From Anaerolineales bacterium (GTDB lineage Bacteria > Chloroflexota > Anaerolineae > Anaerolineales > Villigracilaceae), in the NCBI GenBank assembly GCA_020851785.1, contig JADZCC010000031.1, positions 1 to 64,000 of the forward strand: a stretch of DNA of 64,000 bases, given 5' to 3'. Under the pieces are notes generated by a model that saw only the letters and a list, made by a program, of their open reading frames with translations, had not been told where the DNA came from and did no database searches. This document shows positions 16,751 to 25,122 of the stretch, piece by piece (position 1 is the first letter of the stretch; the number at the start of each line of letters is the position of its first letter). The translations under genes were made by a program, and so were the position numbers.

Positions 16751-19534
16751 CACAACCATTTCGCCCCAACTCGCGCCCGCTCGGGCTTCTGTTTCGAGGG
16801 GAACGCTCAACGGGTAGGCATTGGCCATCGTCGTTTGGACGATGTGCGCCGTTTGCTCCAATTCATTTTCTCGACATTCCAACACCAACTCGTCATGCAC
16901 TTGTAAAAGCATTTTGGACTGCAACTTTGCGGCCTGTAAAGCCACTGGAATTTTTAACATCGCCAGTTTCATAATATCCGCCGCGGTGCCTTGAATGGGC
17001 GCATTGATCGCTTCACGCTCTTCGCGGTTTTTCATTTGTACGTTCACCTTGCCTTGCAAAGCGGGGAAGTAGCGCTTGCGCCCCAACAAAGTTTCCACAT
17101 ACCCAATTTCGGCGGCCTGTCTGCGGATACCATCCAGATATTTTTTAATGCCCGGGAATTTTGTGAAATAGGCTTTTACAAAATCTTCAGCTTCGGCCAG
17201 CGTTAAATCGGTGGAGCGGGTTAACCCAAAAGCGGACATGCCATAAATTAAACCGAAATTGATCGCTTTGGCGTGGCGGCGCATGTCCTTCGTCACGGCG
17301 CTTAGCTCAAGGTCATAAATGGCGGCGGCGGTGGTGGCGTGAATATCGTCCCCGGCGTGAAAGGCCTTAAGCATGGCTTCATCCTGAGCCATGTGGGCCA
17401 CAATCCGTAATTCAATTTGCGAGTAATCCACGGATAACAAAACGCTCCCTGGCTCGGCAATGAATCCGTTTCGCACGCGCCTTCCGGTTTCGGTGCGGAT
17501 CGGGATGTTCTGCAAGTTGGGATTATTGGAAGAGAGCCGGCCAGTCACTGCGCCAATTTGACTGTAGGAAGTATGCACGCGTCCGGTCTGCGGGTTGATT
17601 GCGGCGGGGAGCGCGTCCACATACGTGGATTTTAGTTTAGCTAATTCGCGCTGTTCAAGGATCCATTCCAAAATAGGGTGTTTGTCGCGCAACAGTTCCA
17701 GCACGTCTGCCGAGGTGGAGTAAAAGCCCGTCGCGGTTTTGCGCCCTTTATCCGGCGGTTCGAGGCGCAGATGATTGAAGAGCACATCCGAAAGTTGTTG
17801 CGGCGAATTGATGTTAAAAGTCTTGCCTGCGTAGCCGTAAATTTCCTTTTCAATTTCAGCCAGGCGATCTGCTAATTCCTGTGAGAACTTCGCAAAGAAT
17901 TTTGTATCAATCAACGCGCCGGTCATTTCCATGTTGGCCAGAACGGGCGTGAGCGGCAGGTCAATTTCCGCTAAAAGGCTTTCGCCGTTCACGCGCTGTA
18001 ATTCTTTTTCGAGGATGGGAATCAGGCGCAGGGTGGTTTCTGCGTCGGCGGCGGCGTACGGCGCAACCGCTTCAATCGCCACCGCGTCCATCGTGATTTG
18101 TTTTTTGCCTTTGCCAATCAACGCTTCAATGTGCGTCATCGCTTCGCCCAGCCGTTGTTCCGCAAGGTTTTTCAAGCCGAGGTGACGCGAAGCCGGGTCT
18201 ACGATGAATTCCGCCAGCATGGTGTCAAACGTCAGCGGCGAAACGGTTAAGCCATGCCGCGCCAGAATAATGTAATCATACTTGGCGTTATGCGCCGCCT
18301 TCCCAATTTTGGGGTTGGTCATGGCCGGGGTTAATGCGGCAATGATTTTTTTGAGCGTTAAATTTTTTCCCTGCGTGTGACCAACCGGCAGGTAATAGCC
18401 CTGCCCGGCTTTAATCGCCAGCGAAATGCCAACCAACTCGGCGCTCATCTCTTCGGTGGAGGTGGTTTCGGTGTCAAAGGCAATGTTTTTTGCTTGCGCC
18501 AATGCTTGCGACAACGCTTCCAGTTTTTCATCCGTATCCACAATCACAACTTCAATGTTCACCGGCGCGGCGGCAAGCAGAGGCGCCGGCGCTTGCGTTT
18601 CAAACATCGAAATTTGTCCGCCCGCTTTTACTTTTGGCGTTTGCGGTACGCTCATGCCCCCGCTAATCGCCGGAACTTTCGCCAAGAGCGTTTTGAATTC
18701 CATCACGCTAAAAAATGCCTCCAACTTGGCTGGGTCAAAAGGCTTCACGGCCGCGTGTTCAAGGTCTAATGGGACTTGCAAGTTAACTTCAATCTGCGCC
18801 AGATCGCGGCTTAAATAAGCGGTCGCTTTGTGGGCTTCAAACTTTCCGCGCCAACGGTTTTCCACCTGATCCAAATTTGCATAAATCGCATCCAGCGTTT
18901 GAAATTTTTCCAGCAGAGACACAGCCGTCTTTTCGCCCACGCCCTTCACGCCGGGGATGTTATCGGACGTGTCGCCAACGATCGCTTTGTAATCCACCAC
19001 TTGATCGGGACGCACGCCCAACTTTTTGAGCACATCTTGATCGGTGATATAGGTATGGTCGTCGCCTGCGAGGTGAACCGCCGTGCGCGCATTCACTAAC
19101 TGAAGCAGGTCGCGGTCTCCGGTGATAATTTTCACGCCCAGGCCTTTTTCTCCAGCCGCTTTGGCCACGCTTCCCAACACATCATCCGCTTCATAGCCTT
19201 CCATCTCCAAACGCGGAATGTTGAAGGCGTCCACCATCTCGCGGATGCGTTCAATTTGCGGGCGCAGGTCGTCTGGCATTTTTTCGCGGGTGGCCTTGTA
19301 TTCGGGGAAAATTTTGTCGCGAAACGTTTTGCCCACGTCAAACGCCACCGCCAGGTATTCAGGCCGTTCCTGCTCCAGCACGCGAATCAACTCGCGCGCA
19401 AACCCATACACCCCGGCCGTTGGCTCGCCGCTGGAAGTTTGCCAGCGCGAGCCGCCTCCGCCCCCCGCCGTAAGCGCGAAATACATCCGATAGGCGAGCG
19501 CGTGACCATCAATTAAATACAAAGTAGGCGGCAT
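16745..19534 (-). CDS. polA: DNA polymerase I
   Basis: A 929-residue family A polymerase with all three domains: 5'-3' exonuclease (residues 1-~290, with the acidic cluster EADDVLG and ITGDRDLLQL), a 3'-5' exonuclease (~325-510) and the polymerase (~530-929). The proofreading motifs are all present: FDTETT (D354, E356), AHNAKYD and YAAADAETT, so this enzyme probably edits, unlike several Gram-positive relatives. Polymerase motifs A (LLSVDYSQIELRI), B (RRHAKAINFGLIYG) and C (LQVHDELVLE) are intact. The ATG at 19534 is chosen because MPPTLYLIDGHAL matches the family start. Its promoter box probably lies in the hairpin at 19559-19589. Confidence 0.96.
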   Translation of the reverse strand: MPPTLYLIDGHALAYRMYFALTAGGGGGSRWQTSSGEPTAGVYGFARELIRVLEQERPEYLAVAFDVGKTFRDKIFPEYKATREKMPDDLRPQIERIREMVDAFNIPRLEMEGYEADDVLGSVAKAAGEKGLGVKIITGDRDLLQLVNARTAVHLAGDDHTYITDQDVLKKLGVRPDQVVDYKAIVGDTSDNIPGVKGVGEKTAVSLLEKFQTLDAIYANLDQVENRWRGKFEAHKATAYLSRDLAQIEVNLQVPLDLEHAAVKPFDPAKLEAFFSVMEFKTLLAKVPAISGGMSVPQTPKVKAGGQISMFETQAPAPLLAAAPVNIEVVIVDTDEKLEALSQALAQAKNIAFDTETTSTEEMSAELVGISLAIKAGQGYYLPVGHTQGKNLTLKKIIAALTPAMTNPKIGKAAHNAKYDYIILARHGLTVSPLTFDTMLAEFIVDPASRHLGLKNLAEQRLGEAMTHIEALIGKGKKQITMDAVAIEAVAPYAAADAETTLRLIPILEKELQRVNGESLLAEIDLPLTPVLANMEMTGALIDTKFFAKFSQELADRLAEIEKEIYGYAGKTFNINSPQQLSDVLFNHLRLEPPDKGRKTATGFYSTSADVLELLRDKHPILEWILEQRELAKLKSTYVDALPAAINPQTGRVHTSYSQIGAVTGRLSSNNPNLQNIPIRTETGRRVRNGFIAEPGSVLLSVDYSQIELRIVAHMAQDEAMLKAFHAGDDIHATTAAAIYDLELSAVTKDMRRHAKAINFGLIYGMSAFGLTRSTDLTLAEAEDFVKAYFTKFPGIKKYLDGIRRQAAEIGYVETLLGRKRYFPALQGKVNVQMKNREEREAINAPIQGTAADIMKLAMLKIPVALQAAKLQSKMLLQVHDELVLECRENELEQTAHIVQTTMANAYPLSVPLETEARAGASWGEMVVL

Positions 19535-19549
19535 GTGTAAATCCCAATT

Positions 19550-19589
19550 AAAAAATAAAACGCAGAATATATTCATTATACTCTGCGTT
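19550..19589 (-). terminator. Terminator of the small gene, with a polA -10 box in its loop
   Basis: Reading the minus strand, an 8-bp stem (AACGCAGA with TCTGCGTT; 19559-19566 and 19582-19589) is followed by a T-rich run. The loop contains a consensus TATAAT (19575-19580) that could be the -10 element of polA 41 bp before its ATG. Confidence 0.55.
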
Positions 19590-19616
19590 GTTTAACTTGA
19601 ATTGCGCGGCCCGATT

Positions 19617-19850
19617 TTATTTGTTCAGCCAGTAGCCGTTTGCCGCGGCAATCGTTTGGAAATGGATGGCGATGACTTGCGAAGCCGCTGTCAGCGAATC
19701 TGCGGAGTTTGCATAATCCGGGCGTAATTTCTTGAGCGTTTCCACGTCGGGCTGGGTATATTTCACTCCGCGGCGGCTGAGCGTAATCGCCAGTTCAAAG
19801 CCTTCTTGGGGAGTGTTGGTGATCAATGAGGTTAACCAGAGGTCTGCCAT
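19617..19850 (-). CDS. Small protein of unknown function
   Basis: A 77-residue protein I do not recognise: MADLWLTSLITNT..., with a predicted helical second half. No membrane span, cysteine pair or signal peptide is seen. The ATG at 19850 is supported by GAAAGGAA eight bases upstream. It stands alone on the minus strand between the receiver-transposase fusion gene and polA, with hairpins on both sides, so it is probably its own transcription unit. Confidence 0.7.
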   Translation of the reverse strand: MADLWLTSLITNTPQEGFELAITLSRRGVKYTQPDVETLKKLRPDYANSADSLTAASQVIAIHFQTIAAANGYWLNK

Positions 19851-19973
19851 GATTTTATTTCCTTTCAACTCAGGGTGAATTAGTTGAAAAAATATGATGA
19901 AATGCTCTCTTCAACTTAAAGTCATTCTACATTCCACGCGGGCTTTTGGCAAGTCAACTATTCCCAGGGATTG

Positions 19974-20017
19974 CGTAAAACAAAAAAACATCGGGAAGAT
20001 GTTTTTTTTGTTTTACG
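19974..20017. terminator. Bidirectional hairpin after the receiver-transposase fusion gene
   Basis: A long A/T-rich hairpin of about 19 bp (CGTAAAAC... pairing with ...GTTTTACG, loop GGGA), 22 bp beyond the stop of the minus-strand gene at 20040. Confidence 0.8.
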
Positions 20018-20039
20018 TTATGAAGCGGTTGGTTGCTCG

Positions 20040-21632
20040 TTACCCTTTTTGCAGTGGGGCTTCCAGTCCTTGTCGTTGACGGGTTTGGCGGATGTAATCG
20101 CGCACGAGTTGCGGCGGGTGAGGTTGCGTTCCGCCCATAATCAGGTAGCCTGGCGCCCAAAAATCACCTGATGGGTTTTCTTTTTTGAAGCGCGGAAATT
20201 CGCTGAAGAGTTTTTCGGAAGTTTGCTGGCGCACGATGCGCATTAAATAGCCGGGCGAGGAGTTGGGTTGAACGTTAACAACCCATTGTAAATATTCCGG
20301 GCGCACAGCCAAATATTCCAAGCGCCAGCCAAAGGCCACGCAAATGTTCGGAAGCCAGGCGTCCATCCTTTCGGATAGGTCGCCCGTGATGAAGTGTGAA
20401 GAAAAGCGTGGCACGAGCAAACAGGCATAAGTCAGGTGATATAAACCGGCGGTGGTTGGCTCTACCACCAATTTACGCGCGGCTTCGGTGGTGGCGCTTT
20501 CGCGGGTTTCGTCTGTATTGGAAGTTGGCTTGGCTACCGGCGTTTCCGGCCGGGGTTGAGAGCGGGCAGGCGCCGTCACTTCCACGTCAAATGAAATTGG
20601 CGTTTGGCTCTCCAACGTTTGAGCCGGAATTGGAATGGAGGTCGGTTTGATGACCGGCGGGGAATTGCGATTGTAGGCGATGGCTTCTGAAAGCGGCGCG
20701 GAGATGCGCGTTTGGTTGGGGTCGAACGGCGTCAGCGGTTGGGGCGGGGGTTGGGTCAGGCGATTCTCTGAGGCGGGGCTGGCGTTGGGCGGCGGCACAG
20801 ATTTGAGAATATCTGCAATCTGCCGAATTTCGTCCGGGCCTTCCAAATCTTCTTCCTCTTGAACGGCTTTGAGTTGTTGCGTGTTGCCTTTTTCGTTATC
20901 GAGTTTGTAAACCAGTTGGCTGGCTTGTGAGCGGATCGTGCTAAAGGGCGTTTCTGCGTCAAAGACCAGAGCCAGCACAACGTCGGTGGCGAGGCGCGTG
21001 GCGTAGAGCATGTGCTCGGCCTTGGTGCTTTCCAGTCGAATGAAGCGGAGCAAATCCGAACCTTTTTGCCCATCCCAATTGCGCGTGACGGTTTGGGCAA
21101 TTTCTTTGGCGGCGCTTTGAGAGAGTCCCCCGGCGTAGGCCCACAGGTCTTTTTGGCGGGTGATTAAAGCCGCCTGCGAAGAGGACTCCAACGTGAGGCG
21201 GGTGAGGTGTTGCGCGGCTTTGGTCACGTCGTTGAGCCAGGGGTGCGTCTTTGATTCGGCGGCGGCAGGAGTGGGCGCGGAGTACGGTTTGCTGATTGCG
21301 GTTAAAAAGTCGGACATGTCAAATGGTTTCCTAACCAAAATCCATGGACGCAGGCTGTCGAAGGCGGGAGGGTTTTGTTTATCATCGCAAACGATGACGA
21401 GGTTGATGCTTCCGCTAATAGTGCGAAGGGCGCGGCCGATTTCCTCCACGGTTTCCGCGCCTAACGCCAGGTCGAGCATGGCCAGCGGGATACCGGATTT
21501 ATCAGCCAGGACAATTGCCGTCTCTTTGTTGGCGGCAAGGTGAATCCGATATAGATCCGTCTCTTCCATCGTTTGGCGGATCGATTCTCCGGTGTTTTTA
21601 GAGCTGGTAACGACCAGAATATCGGCAGGCAT
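20040..21632 (-). CDS. Receiver-like / Roadblock-like protein fused to an inactivated Y1 (IS200/IS605 TnpA-like) transposase domain
   Basis: A 530-residue protein. Residues 1-~115 look like a response-regulator receiver (Asp54 in LAMLDLAL, Lys102 in VRKPF), though the N-terminal acidic pair is missing. Residues ~133-244 have the pattern of a Roadblock/LC7 domain (AALITRQKDLWAYAGG...). A Pro/Ser/Thr-rich linker (~270-390) follows. The last ~130 residues match Y1 transposases of the IS200/IS605 and REP-associated class: LYHLTYACLLVPR, SEKLFSEFP, GDFWAPGYLI, and a helix with Tyr513 in DYIRQ at the catalytic position. The metal-binding HUH motif, normally in 'PDHVH', reads PEYLQ (445-449), so both histidines are lost. 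The domain can hardly cut DNA but might still bind hairpin DNA or RNA. No IS ends or TnpB are nearby. ATG at 21632 is chosen because the receiver fold begins there. Confidence 0.75.
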   Translation of the reverse strand: MPADILVVTSSKNTGESIRQTMEETDLYRIHLAANKETAIVLADKSGIPLAMLDLALGAETVEEIGRALRTISGSINLVIVCDDKQNPPAFDSLRPWILVRKPFDMSDFLTAISKPYSAPTPAAAESKTHPWLNDVTKAAQHLTRLTLESSSQAALITRQKDLWAYAGGLSQSAAKEIAQTVTRNWDGQKGSDLLRFIRLESTKAEHMLYATRLATDVVLALVFDAETPFSTIRSQASQLVYKLDNEKGNTQQLKAVQEEEDLEGPDEIRQIADILKSVPPPNASPASENRLTQPPPQPLTPFDPNQTRISAPLSEAIAYNRNSPPVIKPTSIPIPAQTLESQTPISFDVEVTAPARSQPRPETPVAKPTSNTDETRESATTEAARKLVVEPTTAGLYHLTYACLLVPRFSSHFITGDLSERMDAWLPNICVAFGWRLEYLAVRPEYLQWVVNVQPNSSPGYLMRIVRQQTSEKLFSEFPRFKKENPSGDFWAPGYLIMGGTQPHPPQLVRDYIRQTRQRQGLEAPLQKG

Positions 21633-21781
21633 TACATAAAGTTTATCACGGGCAGGGGGGAGAATCAAGTTAACGGCCGCCCCCCGAAAGGTCACCTAAC
21701 GAATTTGTCTATTTAACTTGAAATTTAGGCGGGATTGTGCTATTTAAGAGGGCATACTCCATTAGTTAAGGGCGTTTAAAC

Positions 21782-22609
21782 ATGCACAGAGAACGAGTTT
21801 CAGAAAATGTCTATTGGTTTCAGAGCGAAATTTACGCCCAGGTGACGGCTGGAGTCATTATTGGCCCGCAATGGGCGGTGGTGATTGACACCCTGGCCTT
21901 GCCGGAGGAGACCCTCGGAATGCGCGAGTTTATCGAGCATGAGTTGGGCGTGCAGGTGCGCTATGTGATCAACACGCATTATCATGCCGATCATTCCTGG
22001 GGAAACTGCTTCTTTCCGGGCGCCACGGTGATTGCTCATGCCAACTGCCGCAAGTTTTTGGAAGAAGTGGGCCGCCCCTCGCTGGAGGGCGCGCAAAAAC
22101 AAAACCCAAATTTGCGGAATGTAAAAATCGTCCTTCCGCATCTGACGTTTGCCTCCGGCGAATTGACCATGCGCGTCGGGAAGAAGAATCTGATTCTCTC
22201 TCAGGCTTTTGGCCACAGCCCAGACGGCATCTCCGTTTTGGTGGAGGAAGATCGCGTGTTGTTTGCGGGCGATTCCTTTATGCCGCTTCCTTATGTGGTG
22301 GACGGCGACTTGGACGACCTGCTGGCTTCCATCAAGAAAATCGGCAAAATGGGGTTGGAAAATATCATCCAAGGCCATGGCGACATCATCCTGCGCGGCG
22401 AAATTGACGCGGCTGTACGCGAGAACATGAATTATCTGAACAATATCAAAAAAGCGGTGAAATCTGCCGGCAAACGTAAAAATGTGGATGAATATCTGGA
22501 AAGCATTCATATTGAAGATTGCGGCAAGAGCCGCGTGCATTTGGGTGGCTTGGCCGTCACTTTGCACGAACGCAATTTGCGCGCCCTCTATCAACACATG
22601 CACGGTTAG
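21782..22609 (+). CDS. Metallo-beta-lactamase-fold hydrolase
   Basis: A 275-residue MBL-fold protein with the metal motif HYHADH (His66, His68, Asp70, His71), GHSPDG, the bridging Asp in FAGDSFMP and the last His in QGHGD. It lacks a signal peptide, so it is cytosolic. The family includes glyoxalase II-like thioesterases and quinone- or lactone-active enzymes; nothing here fixes the substrate. A terminator follows, separating it from the next gene. Confidence 0.85.
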   Translation: MHRERVSENVYWFQSEIYAQVTAGVIIGPQWAVVIDTLALPEETLGMREFIEHELGVQVRYVINTHYHADHSWGNCFFPGATVIAHANCRKFLEEVGRPSLEGAQKQNPNLRNVKIVLPHLTFASGELTMRVGKKNLILSQAFGHSPDGISVLVEEDRVLFAGDSFMPLPYVVDGDLDDLLASIKKIGKMGLENIIQGHGDIILRGEIDAAVRENMNYLNNIKKAVKSAGKRKNVDEYLESIHIEDCGKSRVHLGGLAVTLHERNLRALYQHMHG

Positions 22610-22636
22610 AAAAACGCTCCCGCCCAAAGCCAGATC

Positions 22637-22687
22637 AAAAGATTGCACGCCGGGAACCCTTTCCGTACTTGCAATCTTTTATTTTTT
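22637..22687 (+). terminator. Hairpin terminator
   Basis: An 11-bp stem (22637-22647 with 22670-22680) with a 22-nt loop, followed by a T-rich tail, 27 bp after the MBL hydrolase stop. Confidence 0.7.
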
Positions 22688-22697
22688 AAGAGACGCC

Positions 22698-23255
22698 ATG
22701 CCCAAGCCTTCAAATCTCCAAAGCGAACTGCCGCCGTTTCAACAAGGCGGCCTGGATTCTTTGTGCGGCTTGTACAGCGTTATCAACGCCGAGCGTTTTA
22801 TCAACCATTCTTCGGATCAGGAAACGCAACGGCTATTTGACGATTTGATTCACTACCTTTCGCGCCGCCGCTTGCTAAGCAAATTTTTGATTGGCGGCAT
22901 CATGCACACCGAGATGCTGGTCATCCTCCACAAAGTGATTGGCAAGAAACGGATTGCCAATGTCAGCGTCCCATGGCGCGGCGTGCCCAACCCCGATCTG
23001 ACGACTTTCTGGAAATCCATGCAGGCTTTTTTAGACGGCGCGCCCGCGCGCGCCATTATTTTAGGCTTGCAGGGCTATCACGATCACTGGACGGTGATTG
23101 AGAAAATCACCAACCGTTCCATTTTGCTGTACGATTCAGCGCTGATTACGCGCCTGCCGCGTTCGCGCTGTACCACCGTCTACGCCACCGGCAAGCGCTG
23201 GCATTTGCTCCTGCCCGCGCAAACCTATTTCTTATCGAACGAGTCGGTTGGCTGA
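22698..23255 (+). CDS. Papain-like (C39-type) cysteine protease-fold protein
   Basis: A 185-residue protein with a plausible papain-like triad: Gln16, Cys23 in LDSLCGLYSVIN, His130 in GYHDHWTVIE and Asp146 in LLYDSA. C39-like domains cleave peptides or cross-links; free-standing bacterial forms are poorly characterised. There is no signal peptide, so it appears cytosolic. It lies 85 bp upstream of the alpha-amylase gene. The fold call rests on motif spacing only. Confidence 0.6.
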   Translation: MPKPSNLQSELPPFQQGGLDSLCGLYSVINAERFINHSSDQETQRLFDDLIHYLSRRRLLSKFLIGGIMHTEMLVILHKVIGKKRIANVSVPWRGVPNPDLTTFWKSMQAFLDGAPARAIILGLQGYHDHWTVIEKITNRSILLYDSALITRLPRSRCTTVYATGKRWHLLLPAQTYFLSNESVG

Positions 23256-23340
23256 AGATTTTTACGCTTTCACTTTTGAAGTTTTGAAATTAGAATCCAG
23301 CCATGCTCGGAAGGCCAAAAGCAAGCGAGGAGAAAAGAAC

Positions 23341-24675
23341 ATGGGCGTGATGATGCAAGCCTTTCACTGGGATTGCCCGCGAGTGGATCAAAAGGAATTT
23401 CAGTGGTGGAATTTTGTAAATACAAAACTCCCTGAACTGGCCAAAGCTGGCTTTACCGCGCTCTGGCTTCCGCCGATTCACAAGGCCGCCAACCTAACGG
23501 GGCCTTCCATGGGCTACGACCCGTACGATTATTACGACCTCGGCGAATTTGATCAAAAGGGGACTCTCCCCACCTGGTTTGGGACGCGCACGGAACTGGC
23601 GGCGCTGATTGCGAACGCCCACCAAAATCAAATGAACGTCATCGCCGATATTGTGATCAACCATTGCAGTGGGGCAGACGCGCAAGAGACCAACCCAATC
23701 AGTGGGCAAACGCGCTGGACGAAGTTCACTCCCAAGAGCGGCAGGTTTCCGCGTAATTGGGAATGCTTTCATCCGAACTTGTACGAATCCTGGGATGAGA
23801 TGACCTTTGGCGACATGCCCGACTTGTCTCATCGCAGTCCGTATGTCTATGCGGAGATTCTTAAGTTTACGCGCTGGTTGATTGAAGAAATTGGCTTTGA
23901 CGGTTTTCGCTTTGACTTCGCCAAAGGCTACGGCGCGAACACCATCACCGCCATTCAGGAATATCGGTATATGCGCGATGGCCGGGTGATTACGCCCTAC
24001 GGCGTGGCGGAATATTGGGATTCGGCCACCAACACGCTCAATTGGGAACGCGAGGTGAACTTCTCCAACTCCAACCCGGTAGACGCTTTTGATTTTCCCC
24101 TGCGGGATTTGTTGAAGAATCTCTGCGATCAGTATGGGTTTGGCTTGCAGAGTCTGGTCAATGGCGATTCGATCTTGAAAGCCCAACCGCGCTACACGGT
24201 GACGTTTGTGGAAAATCATGACCTGCGCGACGCAGGCCGCCCCATCGCCAACGACAAACTGCTGGCCTACTCCTACATTTTGACGCACGAAGGCTTTCCC
24301 TGCGTTTTCTGGAAGGATTATTTTAATTACAACTTGGCTTTGGAAGGCACAGCTAACGGGTTGGCCGCGCTCGTTTCTGCGCATGAGAAGTATGCGGGCG
24401 GCTCCACTTCGGTTTTATATCTGGCGGACGATTTATATGTGATGCAACGGAATGGCTACGGAACTCAGCCCGGCCTGATCTACATCCTAAACAATCGCGG
24501 CGACCGCTGGAATGGCGCGTGGGTGAATACGCAATGGAAACATGCCGAACTCGCGCCGGTGGCCTGGTGGAGCAAAAAAGACATGGCCCCGCCGATTGCC
24601 CAACAGACCGACGCAAGCGGCCGCGCTCAATTCTTTGCGGCCCCACGCGGATTTGCCATCTATACAGTCAAGTGA
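23341..24675 (+). CDS. Cytosolic alpha-amylase, glycoside hydrolase family 13
   Basis: A 444-residue GH13 enzyme without signal peptide. The four conserved regions are present: DIVINH, GFRFDFAKG (nucleophile Asp), VAEYWD (general acid Glu) and FVENHD (transition-state Asp), and the C-terminal beta domain ends at FAIYTVK. It hydrolyses alpha-1,4-glucans such as stored glycogen or imported maltodextrin. The ATG at 23341 follows GAGGAGAAAAGAAC, a good ribosome site; upstream in-frame starts would overlap the previous gene. The two-helix membrane gene starts 12 bp after its stop. Confidence 0.93.
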   Translation: MGVMMQAFHWDCPRVDQKEFQWWNFVNTKLPELAKAGFTALWLPPIHKAANLTGPSMGYDPYDYYDLGEFDQKGTLPTWFGTRTELAALIANAHQNQMNVIADIVINHCSGADAQETNPISGQTRWTKFTPKSGRFPRNWECFHPNLYESWDEMTFGDMPDLSHRSPYVYAEILKFTRWLIEEIGFDGFRFDFAKGYGANTITAIQEYRYMRDGRVITPYGVAEYWDSATNTLNWEREVNFSNSNPVDAFDFPLRDLLKNLCDQYGFGLQSLVNGDSILKAQPRYTVTFVENHDLRDAGRPIANDKLLAYSYILTHEGFPCVFWKDYFNYNLALEGTANGLAALVSAHEKYAGGSTSVLYLADDLYVMQRNGYGTQPGLIYILNNRGDRWNGAWVNTQWKHAELAPVAWWSKKDMAPPIAQQTDASGRAQFFAAPRGFAIYTVK

Positions 24676-24687
24676 GCAGGGTGAGCC

Positions 24688-25032
24688 ATGTACGAAAATC
24701 ATAAACAACCTTTGGCCAAAAAAGGCGTGTTTGCGAAACGCCTGTTTCTAAACGGCGCATTATGCGCGTTGTTATTGTGTTTTTCTTTGGGACTTGGCAT
24801 TTTGGGCTATCACGCTCTCGAAGGCCTCTCGTGGATTGACGCGCTCCTAAACGCCTCCATGATTTTGGGCGGCATGGGCCCGGTCAACCCCGTGCGTACG
24901 GTGGGCGGGAAACTCTTCGCTTCGTTCTATGCCTTGTATTCCGGCGTGATCCTGCTGGCTTCGGTGGGCATTTTGATGACGCCAATCTTTCATCGTTTCC
25001 TGCATCGCTTTCATCTGGCGGAAGATAAATAG
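24688..25032 (+). CDS. Two-helix, pore-loop channel-like membrane protein
   Basis: A 114-residue protein with two membrane helices (~22-42 and ~78-102) and between them a segment like a pore helix: LEGLSWIDALLNASMILGGMGPVNP, split here by hyphenless reading into WIDALLNASM and ILGGMGPV. This matches the layout of two-TM potassium channels, but the TxGYG filter is replaced by GGMGP. Downstream RTVGGKLFASFYALYSG matches the start of the inner helix in such channels. Ion selectivity is unknown. It probably forms an operon with the amylase gene. Confidence 0.7.
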   Translation: MYENHKQPLAKKGVFAKRLFLNGALCALLLCFSLGLGILGYHALEGLSWIDALLNASMILGGMGPVNPVRTVGGKLFASFYALYSGVILLASVGILMTPIFHRFLHRFHLAEDK

Positions 25033-25050
25033 GCGAAGTTCATTAGACAT

Positions 25051-25109
25051 ACGTCCCGAAGGCTGGCAAGCGCCCTTTGACTTGCTTGAAAAAACCTTCG
25101 GGACGGTTA
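25051..25109. repeat. 59-nt palindromic repeat, copy A
   Basis: The ends form an 11-12-bp stem (CGTCCCGAAGG with CCTTCGGGACG) around a ~35-nt internal part. A second copy, about 80% identical and the same length, is at 50037-50095. Copy A lies between two convergent genes and may also act as a terminator. Confidence 0.75.
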
Positions 25110-25122
25110 TTTCAGATAATGT

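Noticed and set aside
20040..21632. An active IS200/IS605 insertion
   Set aside because: The transposase-like domain lacks the HUH histidines, is fused in frame to a long N-terminal part, and no subterminal hairpins or TnpB are present.
21800..22648. 282-codon minus-strand open frame opposite the MBL hydrolase
   Set aside because: Antisense shadow; the plus-strand frame has the complete metal motif HxHxDH.
23494..24384. 296-codon minus-strand open frame opposite the amylase gene
   Set aside because: Antisense shadow of a GH13 enzyme with all catalytic regions.
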